Source: Pseudomonas marginalis
Lineage (GTDB): Bacteria; Pseudomonadota; Gammaproteobacteria; Pseudomonadales; Pseudomonadaceae
DNA: 64,000 bases
NCBI RefSeq assembly: GCF_001645105.1
Contig: NZ_LKEG01000053.1
Location: 130,253-194,252, forward strand
Direction: 5' to 3'
The position numbers and the translations under genes were made by a program. This document shows positions 41,052 to 50,041 of this stretch, piece after piece. Position 1 is the stretch's first letter; the number at the start of each line of letters is the position of its first letter. A model generated the notes under the pieces. That model did no database searches. It worked only from the letters and a program-made list of their open reading frames with translations, and had not been told where the DNA came from.

Positions 41052-41843
41052 TCAGGCGGCGAATGCGGGTCTGGCAGCCACGTGTTCAACCTCCGGCACC
41101 GGCCCAAACAAGGCCTTCTGCACCGCCTGCTGCGCCTGGTACGCCAGCGCCGCGCGTTCCTGCCCGGCGCAGGCAATCGGCTTGAGCACATGGATTTCCA
41201 CATCGCCCTGATCATTGGCAAACAGACGCATCAGGTGCGAGAGCAAATCATCATCGCCAATAAACGGTGCCAGCGGGTCTACCTGGCCATCACGCAAATA
41301 ACGGATCGCCACCGGTTGCAGCGACACATCGGCATCGATCGCACTGGCCAGCAAGCGCCCGTGGAACGTACGCAGGCTGCGCCCGTCGGTGGTGGTGCCT
41401 TCGGGAAACATCAACAGCGGGTGCTGTTGTTCCAGATGGCGGGTCATCTGCTTGCGGATCAACTGGCTGTCTCCCGACCCTCGGCGGATAAACAAGCTAC
41501 CGGCCTTGGCTGCCAACCAGCCCGCCACCGGCCAGGTACGCACTTCGGCCTTGGACAAAAATGACATCGGCGCCACGGCGCCCAGCAACGGAATGTCGGT
41601 CCATGACACGTGATTGCTCACCCACAGCATCGGCTGCGTCGGCAGCTCACCGTGCACCGTCACACGAAAGGGTAGGGCATTGGTCAGCCGCGCCATGAAA
41701 AACCGCGACCAACGCTGGCGCCGCACCATCGAGTTGGCCACGCCCAGACGCTCAAACAGCCCGAACACGCTGGCCATGCTCAAGCCCAGCGCCACCACCA
41801 ACAACACGCGGGCGATGCGCCCGTAAATCCGCAGGCGACTCAT
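41052..41843 (-). CDS. olsA: Lyso-ornithine lipid acyltransferase OlsA (PlsC family)
   Basis: This 263-residue membrane-associated O-acyltransferase has the HX4D motif NHVSWTD (H78, D83) and FPEGTTTDG. The N-terminus holds one membrane helix (ARVLLVVALGLSMASVFGLF). It adds the second acyl chain to lyso-ornithine lipid made by OlsB. The PlsC fold alone also fits lysophosphatidate acyltransferase, but the one-base overlap with olsB decides. The ATG at 41841-41843 is the start; the frame extends a little upstream. Confidence 0.9.
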   Translation of the reverse strand: MSRLRIYGRIARVLLVVALGLSMASVFGLFERLGVANSMVRRQRWSRFFMARLTNALPFRVTVHGELPTQPMLWVSNHVSWTDIPLLGAVAPMSFLSKAEVRTWPVAGWLAAKAGSLFIRRGSGDSQLIRKQMTRHLEQQHPLLMFPEGTTTDGRSLRTFHGRLLASAIDADVSLQPVAIRYLRDGQVDPLAPFIGDDDLLSHLMRLFANDQGDVEIHVLKPIACAGQERAALAYQAQQAVQKALFGPVPEVEHVAARPAFAA

Positions 41844-42598
41844 CACATCGCCGCCTTGAAGTGACGGGCGTAACGCGGGCACAACTCATCGCGCTTGAGC
41901 AGGATGAACACGTCGGCCACCTGGAAATCTTCATCCCAGCACGGCTCGCCGCAGATCTTCGCACCCAGGCGCATATAAGCCTTGAGCAGTGGCGGCATCT
42001 CGGCGATCACGTTGGATGGCAGGTCCAGCGCCGGCAACGGTTTTTTCGGTTCGGCGCGCAGGTGTTCATTGCACAAGTAGCGTTCGCGCAGGCGTTGCAT
42101 GATCGCGTGGGCCTGGATGCCGCCGTCGTGCATCGGGATGCTCGCGCAGCCCATCAGGTAGCTGTAGCCGCCTTGGTTGAGCACTTCGGCCAACTCGCCC
42201 CATAACACGGCGATGGTGCCGCCATTGCGGTAGGCCGGGTCGACGCAGGTACGGCCGATTTCCAGGATCGGGCCCTGCAAATGCAGCAGGCCATGCAGGC
42301 TGAATTCTTCTTCACTGTAGAACCGGCCCAGGGTGCTGGCGGCCTGGTGGTCGAGCAAACGGGTGGTGGCGACGAGTCGACCGCTGTTCAAGTCCCGCAC
42401 GCCGATGTGGCTGCAGTGAACATCATAGTCATCCATGTCCAGGCCCAGCTCAGCGCCTTTCAGCTTGGCGTTGAACTCGCCGCTGAACACGTTGAACCGC
42501 AGGGCCTGGGCTTCCTGCAACGCCTGCGCGCCAACCAGGCGTTCGGCTTGCAGACGGCGTTCATTGCCGGTGTCGCTGATGCGGGCGATCTGAGTCAT
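41843..42598 (-). CDS. olsB: Ornithine N-acyltransferase OlsB
   Basis: This 251-residue GNAT-like acyltransferase transfers a 3-hydroxyacyl group from ACP to the alpha-amine of ornithine, the first step of ornithine lipid synthesis. The family features are EAQALRFNVFSGEFNAKL, DYDVHCSHIGVRD, LEIGRTCVDPAYRNGGTIAVLW and YLMGCASIPM. The ATG at 42596-42598 is used; an upstream ATG at 42622 is possible. It is followed directly by olsA (TGATG overlap). The promoter region holds a Pho box facing this gene, matching the known induction of ornithine lipids by phosphate starvation. Confidence 0.93.
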   Translation of the reverse strand: MTQIARISDTGNERRLQAERLVGAQALQEAQALRFNVFSGEFNAKLKGAELGLDMDDYDVHCSHIGVRDLNSGRLVATTRLLDHQAASTLGRFYSEEEFSLHGLLHLQGPILEIGRTCVDPAYRNGGTIAVLWGELAEVLNQGGYSYLMGCASIPMHDGGIQAHAIMQRLRERYLCNEHLRAEPKKPLPALDLPSNVIAEMPPLLKAYMRLGAKICGEPCWDEDFQVADVFILLKRDELCPRYARHFKAAM

Positions 42599-42682
42599 GG
42601 CGAGTCTCCGAGTGCCGGCCATGATTTCGGCCGGTCGACTTTGTTGTCCAAAGTCAGGCTATGTAGGCTCGGTGTCATCTCC

Positions 42683-42711
42683 ATGAAGTTATGGTGACGC
42701 TTGGATGACAG
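42683..42711 (-). promoter_or_regulatory. Pho box facing olsBA
   Basis: On the - strand the 11-bp repeat reads CTGTCAT-CCAA-GCGTCAC-CATA-ACTTCAT, three half-sites with correct 4-base spacers. The PhoB consensus is CTGTCAT-N4-CTGTCAT. It ends about 85 bp before the olsB start. Confidence 0.72.
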
Positions 42712-42717
42712 CCCATC

Positions 42718-42735
42718 CTGTCGCAAATCTGTCAT
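42718..42735 (+). promoter_or_regulatory. Pho box facing the serine hydrolase gene
   Basis: CTGTCGC-AAAT-CTGTCAT has two half-sites with a 4-base spacer; only two bases differ from the PhoB consensus. It lies 50 bp upstream of the hydrolase ATG and 7 bp from the opposite Pho box. Confidence 0.72.
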
Positions 42736-42784
42736 CAGCCTCGGCTAGGCTCGCGCACTTGAATGCCCCCTTGAGTTTGCGTCC

Positions 42785-43858
42785 ATGGTCAGAGGCCTGC
42801 TGTGCGTTGCCTTGCTGTTCGTCACCGTTGTCGCCCACGCCGAAACCTGGCCCGATAAAGAATGGGCCAAGGGCACGCCACTCTCAGGTCCTGCTGTCGA
42901 TGCCTTGGACACCTACGCGTTCCCTGCGCGGGATGACGCTACCCGCCAAGGCATTCGCACCGACGCGTTGCTGGTGATCCGCGACGGCGAGGTCATCTAT
43001 GAACGTTACGCAGCGCCCACCACGGCCAGCACGCCACACCTGACCTGGTCCATCAGCAAAAGCCTGATGGCCACCGTATTGGGTGTGGCCTACGGCGATA
43101 ACCGTTTCAAATTGTCCGACCCGGTGGCGCGTTTTTACCCGCCCATGAAACAGCACCCGAGCGTGACCATGGCCGACCTGCTGCACTGGGCCTCGGGCCT
43201 GGACTGGCAGGAAGACTACGAATATGCGCCGCTGAAATCTTCGGTGGTGGCGATGCTCTACACCCGCGGTCGCGGTGACATGGCCGACTTTGCCGCAGAC
43301 ACCGCAGCGGCCAGCCCTCCGGGCCAGGCTTTTCGATATTCCAGCGGCGACAGCACTATTTTGTCCGCCGCCCTTAAAGGCATGCTCGGTCACAAGGCCT
43401 ACGTGAGTTACCCGTGGGATGCGCTGTTCAAGCCGCTGGGCATTCGCAACGCCACCTGGGAAACCGACGCCGACGAGACCTTCGTCGCCTCGTCCTACGC
43501 CTACCTCACCGCTCGCGACCTGGCGCGTGTCGGCCTGCTGATGGCACGGGAGGGTCGCTGGGGGGATCAACAGTTGCTGCCCAAAGACTGGGTCGCCTTC
43601 AACCGTCAGCCGTTCGATAAATACAAAACCGGCCAGGACGAAGCCGTTCCCGGCGGCCACTGGTGGCTTAACCAAGGTGCGCCGCGGCCCTGGCCAGACG
43701 CGCCCGCCGACACTTTTGCGGCCCTCGGCCATTGGGGCCAGGCGCTGTTTGTGATGCCTGACGAACACCTGGTGATCGTGCGCTACGGCGATGACCGCGA
43801 CGGCAGCTATCGCCACAACGAACTGCTCAAACGCGTGCTTGCGGCGGTGCAGCCATGA
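42785..43858 (+). CDS. Serine hydrolase of the beta-lactamase/PBP fold, exported
   Basis: This 357-residue protein has a signal peptide (MVRGLLCVALLFVTVVAHA). The SxxK nucleophile motif is TWSISKSLMATVLG. The second motif is FRYSSGD (YSS in place of YxN), and the KTG-like triad is GHWGQALF. This pattern is class C beta-lactamase-related, but the group mostly contains esterases and peptidases, so resistance should not be assumed. A Pho box lies just upstream. The stop overlaps the next gene by 4 bases. Confidence 0.88.
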   Translation: MVRGLLCVALLFVTVVAHAETWPDKEWAKGTPLSGPAVDALDTYAFPARDDATRQGIRTDALLVIRDGEVIYERYAAPTTASTPHLTWSISKSLMATVLGVAYGDNRFKLSDPVARFYPPMKQHPSVTMADLLHWASGLDWQEDYEYAPLKSSVVAMLYTRGRGDMADFAADTAAASPPGQAFRYSSGDSTILSAALKGMLGHKAYVSYPWDALFKPLGIRNATWETDADETFVASSYAYLTARDLARVGLLMAREGRWGDQQLLPKDWVAFNRQPFDKYKTGQDEAVPGGHWWLNQGAPRPWPDAPADTFAALGHWGQALFVMPDEHLVIVRYGDDRDGSYRHNELLKRVLAAVQP

Positions 43859-44169
43859 TCCGTCGTCGTCCGTTTACCAGCCTGTTTCTGCTGCTGTTGC
43901 TCGCCCTGCTGGGGTGGATCTGGCACGAGCGCGTCAACCTGCAAGCCTTCCCCGACATCATCGCGGCGTATACGGCCAAGGAATATTGCTCGTGTCGGTA
44001 TGTGATGAATAATCCGGCGGAGTATTGCCGTGGGTATGTGAAGCAATACGTGCCGACCAGCGCGTTCCTCGATAACCCGGAGCGCAGTGAAGTGACGGCG
44101 AGCGGGTTGGGGCGTACGCACAGTGCACGGTGGTTGGGGGAGCGGCAGGGGTGTCGGCTTAATCCCTGA
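43855..44169 (+). CDS. Small membrane-anchored Cys-containing hypothetical protein
   Basis: This 104-residue protein has an N-terminal membrane helix or uncleaved signal (RPFTSLFLLLLLALLGWIW). The exported part carries KEYCSCRYVMNNPAEYCRGY and a last Cys in GCRLNP, four cysteines that could form disulfides or bind a metal. The start ATG overlaps the hydrolase stop (ATGA), so the two products are probably coupled and act together in the envelope. I do not recognise the family. It ends in an Arg/Gly-rich segment. Confidence 0.8.
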   Translation: MIRRRPFTSLFLLLLLALLGWIWHERVNLQAFPDIIAAYTAKEYCSCRYVMNNPAEYCRGYVKQYVPTSAFLDNPERSEVTASGLGRTHSARWLGERQGCRLNP

Positions 44170-44267
44170 CCCACCTGCTTCCACAGTTGATCGGCGTTGT
44201 CAGTTCCATTGCGCCCGGCACACGGCACAGTTAAGGTTCGTGCAGGTTTTTTGCCTCATGAGTCTTT

Positions 44268-44849
44268 ATGTTCAATGTCAAACCACTGGCCTTCACACTG
44301 TTGACCTGCGCCGCCGTGCCCGCCCATGCCGACTGGTACCTGGACAACGAGTCCTCGCGCCTTTCCTTCGTCACCACCAAAAACACCGAGATCGCTGAGG
44401 TGCAGCGCTTCCTGGTGCTGCACGGCAAAGTCGACAGCAAGGGCGCCGCGCAATTGGAGGTGGAGCTGGAGTCGGTCAACAGCGGCATTCCACTGCGCGA
44501 TGAGCGCATGCGCAATCAGTTGTTCGAGATCAAGACGTTCCCCGATGCGCTGATCAACGCGCAGATCAACCTGCAACCCATCAACGACCTGGCGCCCGGC
44601 GCGCAATTGGAATTGCGTTTGCCGCTGAGCGTCACCCTGCACGGAAAGACCCAGACCTACAGCGCCGAGCTGTTGGCCACGCGCCTCGATGACCGGCGTT
44701 TCCAGGTGGTGACCCTGGAGCCGGTGGTGTTGCACGCGGAGGACTTCGACCTGGCACCGGGCGTGGCCATGTTGCGTAAGGCGGCGGGGCTTAAGTCGAT
44801 CAGTTTATCGGTGCCGGTGGGTGCGGTGCTGATTTTTACGGCGCGCTGA
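44268..44849 (+). CDS. YceI family periplasmic protein
   Basis: This 193-residue protein has a signal peptide cleaved after VPAHA and the YceI lipocalin-like fold: YLDNESSRLSFVTTKNTEIAE, then VDSKGAAQLEVELESVNSGI and a long beta region. YceI proteins bind polyisoprenoids or other amphiphiles; the ligand here is unknown. The ATG at 44268 is preferred. It lies one base upstream of the clsB-like GTG, so the two are co-transcribed. Confidence 0.9.
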   Translation: MFNVKPLAFTLLTCAAVPAHADWYLDNESSRLSFVTTKNTEIAEVQRFLVLHGKVDSKGAAQLEVELESVNSGIPLRDERMRNQLFEIKTFPDALINAQINLQPINDLAPGAQLELRLPLSVTLHGKTQTYSAELLATRLDDRRFQVVTLEPVVLHAEDFDLAPGVAMLRKAAGLKSISLSVPVGAVLIFTAR

Positions 44850-44850
44850 C

Positions 44851-46008
44851 GTGAGCGGTGCGGTGTTCCCATGGCGCAGCGCCAACCGGTTCGAGTTGTT
44901 GATCGACGGGCCGCGTTTTTTTCCGCAGATGCTGGTGGGCATTGCGCGGGCGGAGCGCCAGGTTGATCTGGAGTTGTATCTGGTCGAAGCCGGAGCCTGC
45001 GCCGAAGAAATGGTGAAAGCCCTGGTGCAGGCCGCCGAACGCGGCGTGCGGGTGCGTTGCCTGTTTGATGATTACGGCAGCCTGGCGTTTACCCTTGGGT
45101 TGCGCAAACGCCTGACCGACGTGGGTGTGGAGTTGCGGTTCTACAATCGCCTGAGCTGGCGCCGCTGGATGCGCAACCTGTACCGCGACCACCGCAAGCT
45201 GTTGTTGATCGACCAGGAAATCGCCGTGGTCGGCGGCACGGGTGTCACCGATGAGTTCTGGACGCCAGGGCAAGACACCGCCGATTGGCATGAAGTGATG
45301 GTGCAGATCAGCGGCCCGCTGGTGCTGGACTGGCAGGCGCTGTTCGACCGCCAATGGCATGCCAACGCCGCCCGCCGGGAGTGGAAGCCGGCGACCCATT
45401 TTGGTTTGCCGCGTTTGCCAAAGGTACCGGCGACCGGGCCGGGGCTTGGTCGGGTGGCCTACGCCGACGCCCGTCAGCACCGCGATATCCTGCAATCGCT
45501 GATCCGCGCCTTGAACAACAGCCAGCAGCGTATCTGGCTGGCTACCCCGTATTTTCTGCCGACCTGGGGCGTGCGCCGTGCCTTGCGCCGTGCCGCCGGG
45601 CGCGGCGTCGACGTGCGTTTGCTGCTCACCGGCCCGCGCACCGATCATCCGTCGGTGCGTTATGCCGGGCATCGCTATTACCCGCGTTTGCTGCGTGCGG
45701 GTGTGCAGATTTTCGAGTATCAGCCGTGTTTCCTGCACTTGAAGATGGTGCTGGTGGACGATTGGGTGAGCATTGGTTCGTGCAACTTTGATCACTGGAA
45801 CCTGCGCTTCAACCTGGAGGCCAATCTGGAGGCGTTGGACCCGGAGTTGACGTTGGCAGTGGCGGGCAGTTTCGAGCGGGATTTTGCCCAGAGCCAGGCG
45901 GTGAGCCTGGAGGCGTGGAAGGCGCGGCCGTTGTGGCGGCGGGTGAAGCAGCGCGTGTGGGGGTGGATTGATCGGTTGGTGGTGAATTTGCTCGATCGAC
46001 GAGGCTAA
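44851..46008 (+). CDS. clsB: Cardiolipin synthase, ClsB type (two HKD motifs)
   Basis: This is a 385-residue phospholipase D superfamily protein. The first HKD motif is DHRKLLLIDQEIAVVGGTGV (about residues 109-128) and the second is HLKMVLVDDWVSIGSCNFD. Length and the absence of N-terminal membrane helices match ClsB rather than ClsA. It would make cardiolipin (and possibly phosphatidylglycerol) from phospholipid. The start is GTG, one base after the yceI-like stop and with no clear Shine-Dalgarno, which suggests translational coupling. Confidence 0.9.
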   Translation: MSGAVFPWRSANRFELLIDGPRFFPQMLVGIARAERQVDLELYLVEAGACAEEMVKALVQAAERGVRVRCLFDDYGSLAFTLGLRKRLTDVGVELRFYNRLSWRRWMRNLYRDHRKLLLIDQEIAVVGGTGVTDEFWTPGQDTADWHEVMVQISGPLVLDWQALFDRQWHANAARREWKPATHFGLPRLPKVPATGPGLGRVAYADARQHRDILQSLIRALNNSQQRIWLATPYFLPTWGVRRALRRAAGRGVDVRLLLTGPRTDHPSVRYAGHRYYPRLLRAGVQIFEYQPCFLHLKMVLVDDWVSIGSCNFDHWNLRFNLEANLEALDPELTLAVAGSFERDFAQSQAVSLEAWKARPLWRRVKQRVWGWIDRLVVNLLDRRG

Positions 46009-46010
46009 AA

Positions 46011-46104
46011 AATGTGGGAGGGGGCTTGCTCCCGATGGCAGTGGGTCAGTAACCAATATGCTGACTGACCCACCGTCATCGGGAGCAAGCCCCCTCCCAC
46101 ATTT
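46011..46104. repeat. REP pair between clsB and bglX
   Basis: Facing units GTGGGAGGGGGCTTGCTCCC and its inverse are present. The spacer also carries GTGGGTCAGT/ACTGACCCAC, giving a cruciform-like structure between convergent genes. Confidence 0.92.
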
Positions 46105-46120
46105 CTAACCGCGTTTGGAC

Positions 46121-48412
46121 TCAGAGCAATTCAAAAGTCTGTTGCTGCACATCCTGGGAGTCCAGCCCGATCTGCACATTGAACTCGCCCGGTTCTGCGG
46201 CGAATTTGAGCTGGGTGTTGTAGAACTTCAGGTCTTCTTCGGTGATGGTGAAATGCAGGGTGCGCTCTTCGCCAGCCTTGAGCATGACCTTCTGGAAGTT
46301 CTTCAGCTCTTTGATCGGGCGGATCATCGAACCGGCCACGTCCTGGATATACAGCTGCACCACGGTTTCGCCGTCCACCTTGCCGGTGTTGGTCACGGTG
46401 ACGCTGGCGTCGAGCTTGCCGGTCTTGTTCAGGGTGGTGGAGGACAGCGCCATGTCGGACAGGCCGAACGTGGTGTAGCTCAAGCCATACCCGAACGGGA
46501 ACAGCGGCCCGGTGGTGTCATCGAAGTACTGCGAGGTGTAGTTGCCCGGCTTGCCTGGCGTGAACGGCCGGCCAATGGTCAGGTGGTTGTAGTAGGTCGG
46601 AATCTGCCCCACCGAGCGTGGGAAAGTGATCGGCAGTTTGCCCGACGGGTTGTAGTCACCAAACAGTACGTCGGCGATGGCGTTGCCGCCTTCGGTACCG
46701 GCGAACCAGGTTTCCAGGATCGCGTCGGCCTGTTGGTTTTCTTCCAGAATCGACAGCGGGCGGCCGTTCATCAGCACCAGCACCAGCGGTTTGCCCGTGG
46801 CTTTGAGGGCCTTGATCAGGTCACGCTGGCTTTGTGGGAGGTTCAGGTCGGTGCGGCTGGAGGATTCGTGGGACATGCCACGGGATTCACCCACGGCGGC
46901 CACCACCACGTCAGCCTCCTTGGCGGCTTTGACCGCTTCGTCAATCATCACTTGGGCAGGACGGGTGTCATCCACCACTTCCGGTGCATCGAAGTTGAGG
47001 AAGTTGAGGTAGTCGACCACGGCCTTGTCGTTGGTAATGTTGGCGCCACGGGCATAGAGGATCTTGCCTTTTTCGCCGATCACCGCGTTGAGGCCGTCGA
47101 GCAGGGTGACCGATTGTTCCGGCTTACCGGCGGCTGCCCAACTGCCCATCATGTCGATCGGCGCCTTGGCCAGCGGGCCGACCAGGGCAATGGTCGCGGA
47201 TTTTTTCAGCGGCAGGGTGTTGTCCTGGTTTTTCAGCAGTACCAGGCTGCGGCGCGCGATGTCGCGCGCGTCGGCGCGGTGCAGGCGGCTTTCCGCGTAG
47301 GTGTCGGCCGGGTCATCCTCGGCCTTGCCGATGCGCAGGTACGGGTCCTTGAACAGGCCCATGTCGTACTTGGCGCCGAGCACTTCGCGCACCGCATTGT
47401 CGATGTCGCTCTGCTCGATCTCTCCGGACTTGAGCAGCCCCGGCAGTTCCTTGCCGTACAGCGAGTCGTTCATGCTCATGTCGATGCCGGCCTTGATCGC
47501 CAGCTTCGCGGCTTCACGCCCGTCCTTGGCCACGCCGTGCTTGATCAGCTCGAATATCGCGCCATGGTCGCTCACGGCCAGGCCCTTGAAGCCCCAGTCC
47601 TTGCGCAACAGGTCGTTCATCAGCCAGGTGTTGGCGGTGGCGGGCACGCCGTTGATGGAATTCAGCGCCACCATCACGCCGCCGGAACCGGCCTTGATCG
47701 CGGCGTGGTAGGGCGGCAGGTAGTCCTGGTACATCTTGACCGGGCTCATGTCGACCACGTTGTAGTCGCGACCCCCTTCCACCGCGCCGTACAGGGCGAA
47801 GTGCTTGACGCTGGCCATGATGCTGTCGGCATTCGCCGGGCTGACGCCCTGGAAGGCCTTGACCATCACTTCGGCGATGCGCGAGACCAGGTAGGTGTCC
47901 TCACCGAAACCTTCGGAGGTGCGGCCCCAGCGCGGGTCGCGGGAGATGTCGACCATCGGCGCGAAGGTGATGTCGAGGCTGTCGGCGGCGGCTTCCTGGG
48001 CGGCAATGCGCCCTGAGCGGCCGATGGCCTCCATGTCCCAGCTGGACGCCAGGGCCAGGCTGATCGGGAAGATCGTGCGGTGGCCGTGGATCACGTCGTA
48101 GGCGAAGAACATCGGGATCTTCAAGCGGCTGCGCATGGCCGCGTCCTGCATCGGACGGTTTTCCGGGCGGGTGATGGAGTTGAACGTGCCACCGATGCGG
48201 CCGGCGGCGATTTCCTTGCGGATCAGCTCGCGAGGCATCTCGGGGCCGATGCTGATCAGGCGCAATTGGCCGATCTTTTCGTCCAGGGTCATCTGCTTGA
48301 GCAGGTCGCTGACGAAGGCGTCCTTGTCTTTAAGCGCAGCAGGCTTTGTTTCTGCCCAGACGGGGTGGGTGGCCAGAGTGGCAACAAGGCCGAGCAAACA
48401 CAGCTTTTTCAT
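46121..48412 (-). CDS. bglX: Periplasmic beta-glucosidase BglX (GH3)
   Basis: This 763-residue protein compares with 765 for E. coli BglX. The signal peptide is MKKLCLLGLVATLATHPVWA. GH3 N-domain features are FAYDVIHGHRTIFPISLALA and KHFALYGAVEGGRDYN. The catalytic Asp is in KGLAVSDHGAIFELI. The (alpha/beta)6 domain has VGPLAKAPIDMMGSW, and the C-terminal fibronectin-III-like domain begins after FGYGLSYTTF. It hydrolyses terminal beta-glucosides in the periplasm. The ATG at 48410-48412 is set by the signal peptide. Confidence 0.95.
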   Translation of the reverse strand: MKKLCLLGLVATLATHPVWAETKPAALKDKDAFVSDLLKQMTLDEKIGQLRLISIGPEMPRELIRKEIAAGRIGGTFNSITRPENRPMQDAAMRSRLKIPMFFAYDVIHGHRTIFPISLALASSWDMEAIGRSGRIAAQEAAADSLDITFAPMVDISRDPRWGRTSEGFGEDTYLVSRIAEVMVKAFQGVSPANADSIMASVKHFALYGAVEGGRDYNVVDMSPVKMYQDYLPPYHAAIKAGSGGVMVALNSINGVPATANTWLMNDLLRKDWGFKGLAVSDHGAIFELIKHGVAKDGREAAKLAIKAGIDMSMNDSLYGKELPGLLKSGEIEQSDIDNAVREVLGAKYDMGLFKDPYLRIGKAEDDPADTYAESRLHRADARDIARRSLVLLKNQDNTLPLKKSATIALVGPLAKAPIDMMGSWAAAGKPEQSVTLLDGLNAVIGEKGKILYARGANITNDKAVVDYLNFLNFDAPEVVDDTRPAQVMIDEAVKAAKEADVVVAAVGESRGMSHESSSRTDLNLPQSQRDLIKALKATGKPLVLVLMNGRPLSILEENQQADAILETWFAGTEGGNAIADVLFGDYNPSGKLPITFPRSVGQIPTYYNHLTIGRPFTPGKPGNYTSQYFDDTTGPLFPFGYGLSYTTFGLSDMALSSTTLNKTGKLDASVTVTNTGKVDGETVVQLYIQDVAGSMIRPIKELKNFQKVMLKAGEERTLHFTITEEDLKFYNTQLKFAAEPGEFNVQIGLDSQDVQQQTFELL

Positions 48413-48654
48413 GAATATCCTTTTTCGGCTCACTGCGCAGCATCAAGGGAACGCTGGCGGCCAAAATGTGGGGAGCGTCTATTGTTGTTCGGGTGTTGTT
48501 CAGATAAATGCAGCACACTCTGAACTCTTTTTCGCGCTGGGCATCTTTGTAGCTGATTGGCTCAATGCATTCCAGTGGTGGCGGATTATGCCCCAAGCGC
48601 GCGGTGTATAGGGTCACTCGTAACATTCCATCAAGATTGGGCAGGAGAAACACC

Positions 48655-49266
48655 ATGCAAGCAGCACAAGGTTACCGCTGGGGCTTGAAAGCCGCGGTTT
48701 TGCTATTGATCAGCACAGTGCTGAGCGGTTGTGGCATCAACAACATCCCGACCCTGGACGAACAGGCCAAGGCTGCCTGGGGCCAGGTGCAGAACCAGTA
48801 CCAGCGCCGCGCCGACCTGATCCCCAACCTGGTGGAAGTGGTCAAGGGCTACGCCGCCCATGAGCAAGACACCCTCACCGCCGTGATTGAGGCGCGGGCC
48901 AAGGCCACCTCGATCCAGGTGGATGCCAGCACCCTCGATAACCCGGAAAAACTCAAGCAGTTCCAGCAAGCCCAGGATGGTTTGAGCGGCGCACTCAGCC
49001 GTTTGATGGTGGTGTCCGAGCGCTACCCGGACCTGAAGGCCAACCAGAACTTCCTGGCCCTGCAGTCCCAGCTGGAAGGCACCGAAAACCGTATCGCCGT
49101 GGCCCGCCGCGACTTTATCCAGGCCGTTCAGGCCTACAACACCGAGATCCGCACTTTCCCTGGCCGCCTGTGGCACAGCGTGATGTACAGCGACTTGCCG
49201 ATCCGCGCCACGTTTGAAGCCACCAGTGCCGATGCCGATAAAGCGCCGCAAGTGAAGTTCAAATAA
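48655..49266 (+). CDS. LemA family lipoprotein
   Basis: This is a 203-residue protein with a lipobox (LLISTVLSGC, Cys26). The LemA fold has NQYQRRADLIPNLVEVVKGYAAHEQDTL and ENRIAVARRDFIQAVQAYN. The ATG at 48655 follows GCAGGAG. It is the first gene of a lemA-TPM-TPM operon, an arrangement seen widely. LemA/TPM proteins are thought to act together in envelope quality control, but the exact role is open. Confidence 0.93.
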   Translation: MQAAQGYRWGLKAAVLLLISTVLSGCGINNIPTLDEQAKAAWGQVQNQYQRRADLIPNLVEVVKGYAAHEQDTLTAVIEARAKATSIQVDASTLDNPEKLKQFQQAQDGLSGALSRLMVVSERYPDLKANQNFLALQSQLEGTENRIAVARRDFIQAVQAYNTEIRTFPGRLWHSVMYSDLPIRATFEATSADADKAPQVKFK

Positions 49267-49284
49267 GGCTGCACTGAGGTGTCG

Positions 49285-50013
49285 ATGCGTTTATTACGGA
49301 TAGGCCTGGCGCTGTGGCTGTTGGCCTGCGTCGGCGTGGCCCAGGCCGCACTGAGCTTCCCGGCGCTGAGCGGGCGGGTGGTGGACACCGCCCAGATGAT
49401 CGACCCGGCGGTGCGCGAGCAGATTACCCAGCAATTGCAGGCACTGGAGCAAACCCGTGGCGGCCAGATCGTGGTGGTCACGGTGCCAGACCTGCAGGGC
49501 GTGCCCATTGAGGACTACGGTTATCAACTCGGCCGCCAATGGGGCATCGGCCAGAAGGGCAAGGACAACGGCGCGCTGTTGATCGTCGCCCGCGATGAGC
49601 GCAAATTGCGCATCGAAGTCGGCTATGGCCTCGAAGGTGTGCTCACTGACGCGCAGTCGTGGGTGATCATCAACCAGGTGATCACACCGTCTTTCAAAGC
49701 CGGTCAATACAGCAAAGGCATCAGCGACGGCGTGGCCGCGATGGTGCAGGTGGTCGGCGGTGAACCGTTGGCCGTGCCGGCCCATGTGGCGGACGCCAAC
49801 TTCGCCAAAGATAATCCGGTTTTTTCCATCGGCTTGTTTATCCTGCTGATCGGCGTGTTGTGGCTGTGCAATCGTATGGGGCTGCCGGTGGGCGCTATCC
49901 TGCTGGCGATTCTCAGCAGCAGCGGACGCGGCGGTGGTGGTGGGGGCGGCGGCGGTGGTTTCCGGGGCGGCGGTGGCGGCTTCGGCGGCGGCGGGGCTTC
50001 AGGCGGCTGGTGA
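49285..50013 (+). CDS. TPM-domain (YgcG-type) membrane protein with Gly-rich tail
   Basis: This 242-residue protein has an N-terminal signal (IGLALWLLACVGVAQA). The TPM domain (residues about 24-160) has SGRVVDTAQMIDP and IEVGYGLEGVLTDAQS. One transmembrane helix follows (IGLFILLIGVLWLCNRMGL), then a tail of about 25 residues made almost only of Gly with Phe, Ser and a last Trp. I prefer the ATG at 49285 because GAGG lies 6 bases before it; a GTG at 49279 is also in frame. The Gly tail is common in this family. Confidence 0.92.
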   Translation: MRLLRIGLALWLLACVGVAQAALSFPALSGRVVDTAQMIDPAVREQITQQLQALEQTRGGQIVVVTVPDLQGVPIEDYGYQLGRQWGIGQKGKDNGALLIVARDERKLRIEVGYGLEGVLTDAQSWVIINQVITPSFKAGQYSKGISDGVAAMVQVVGGEPLAVPAHVADANFAKDNPVFSIGLFILLIGVLWLCNRMGLPVGAILLAILSSSGRGGGGGGGGGGFRGGGGGFGGGGASGGW

Positions 50014-50041
50014 TGATAATAATGAGAGAGCAACGACAACC

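Noticed and set aside
42785..43858. Beta-lactamase resistance gene
   Set aside because: The SxxK fold is shared with many esterases and peptidases, and the YSS and HWG motifs are not those of known class C resistance enzymes.
46115..48016. 633-residue open frame on the + strand
   Set aside because: It is antisense to bglX, whose GH3 motifs and signal peptide are clear. The frame has His/Gly/Val-rich antisense composition.
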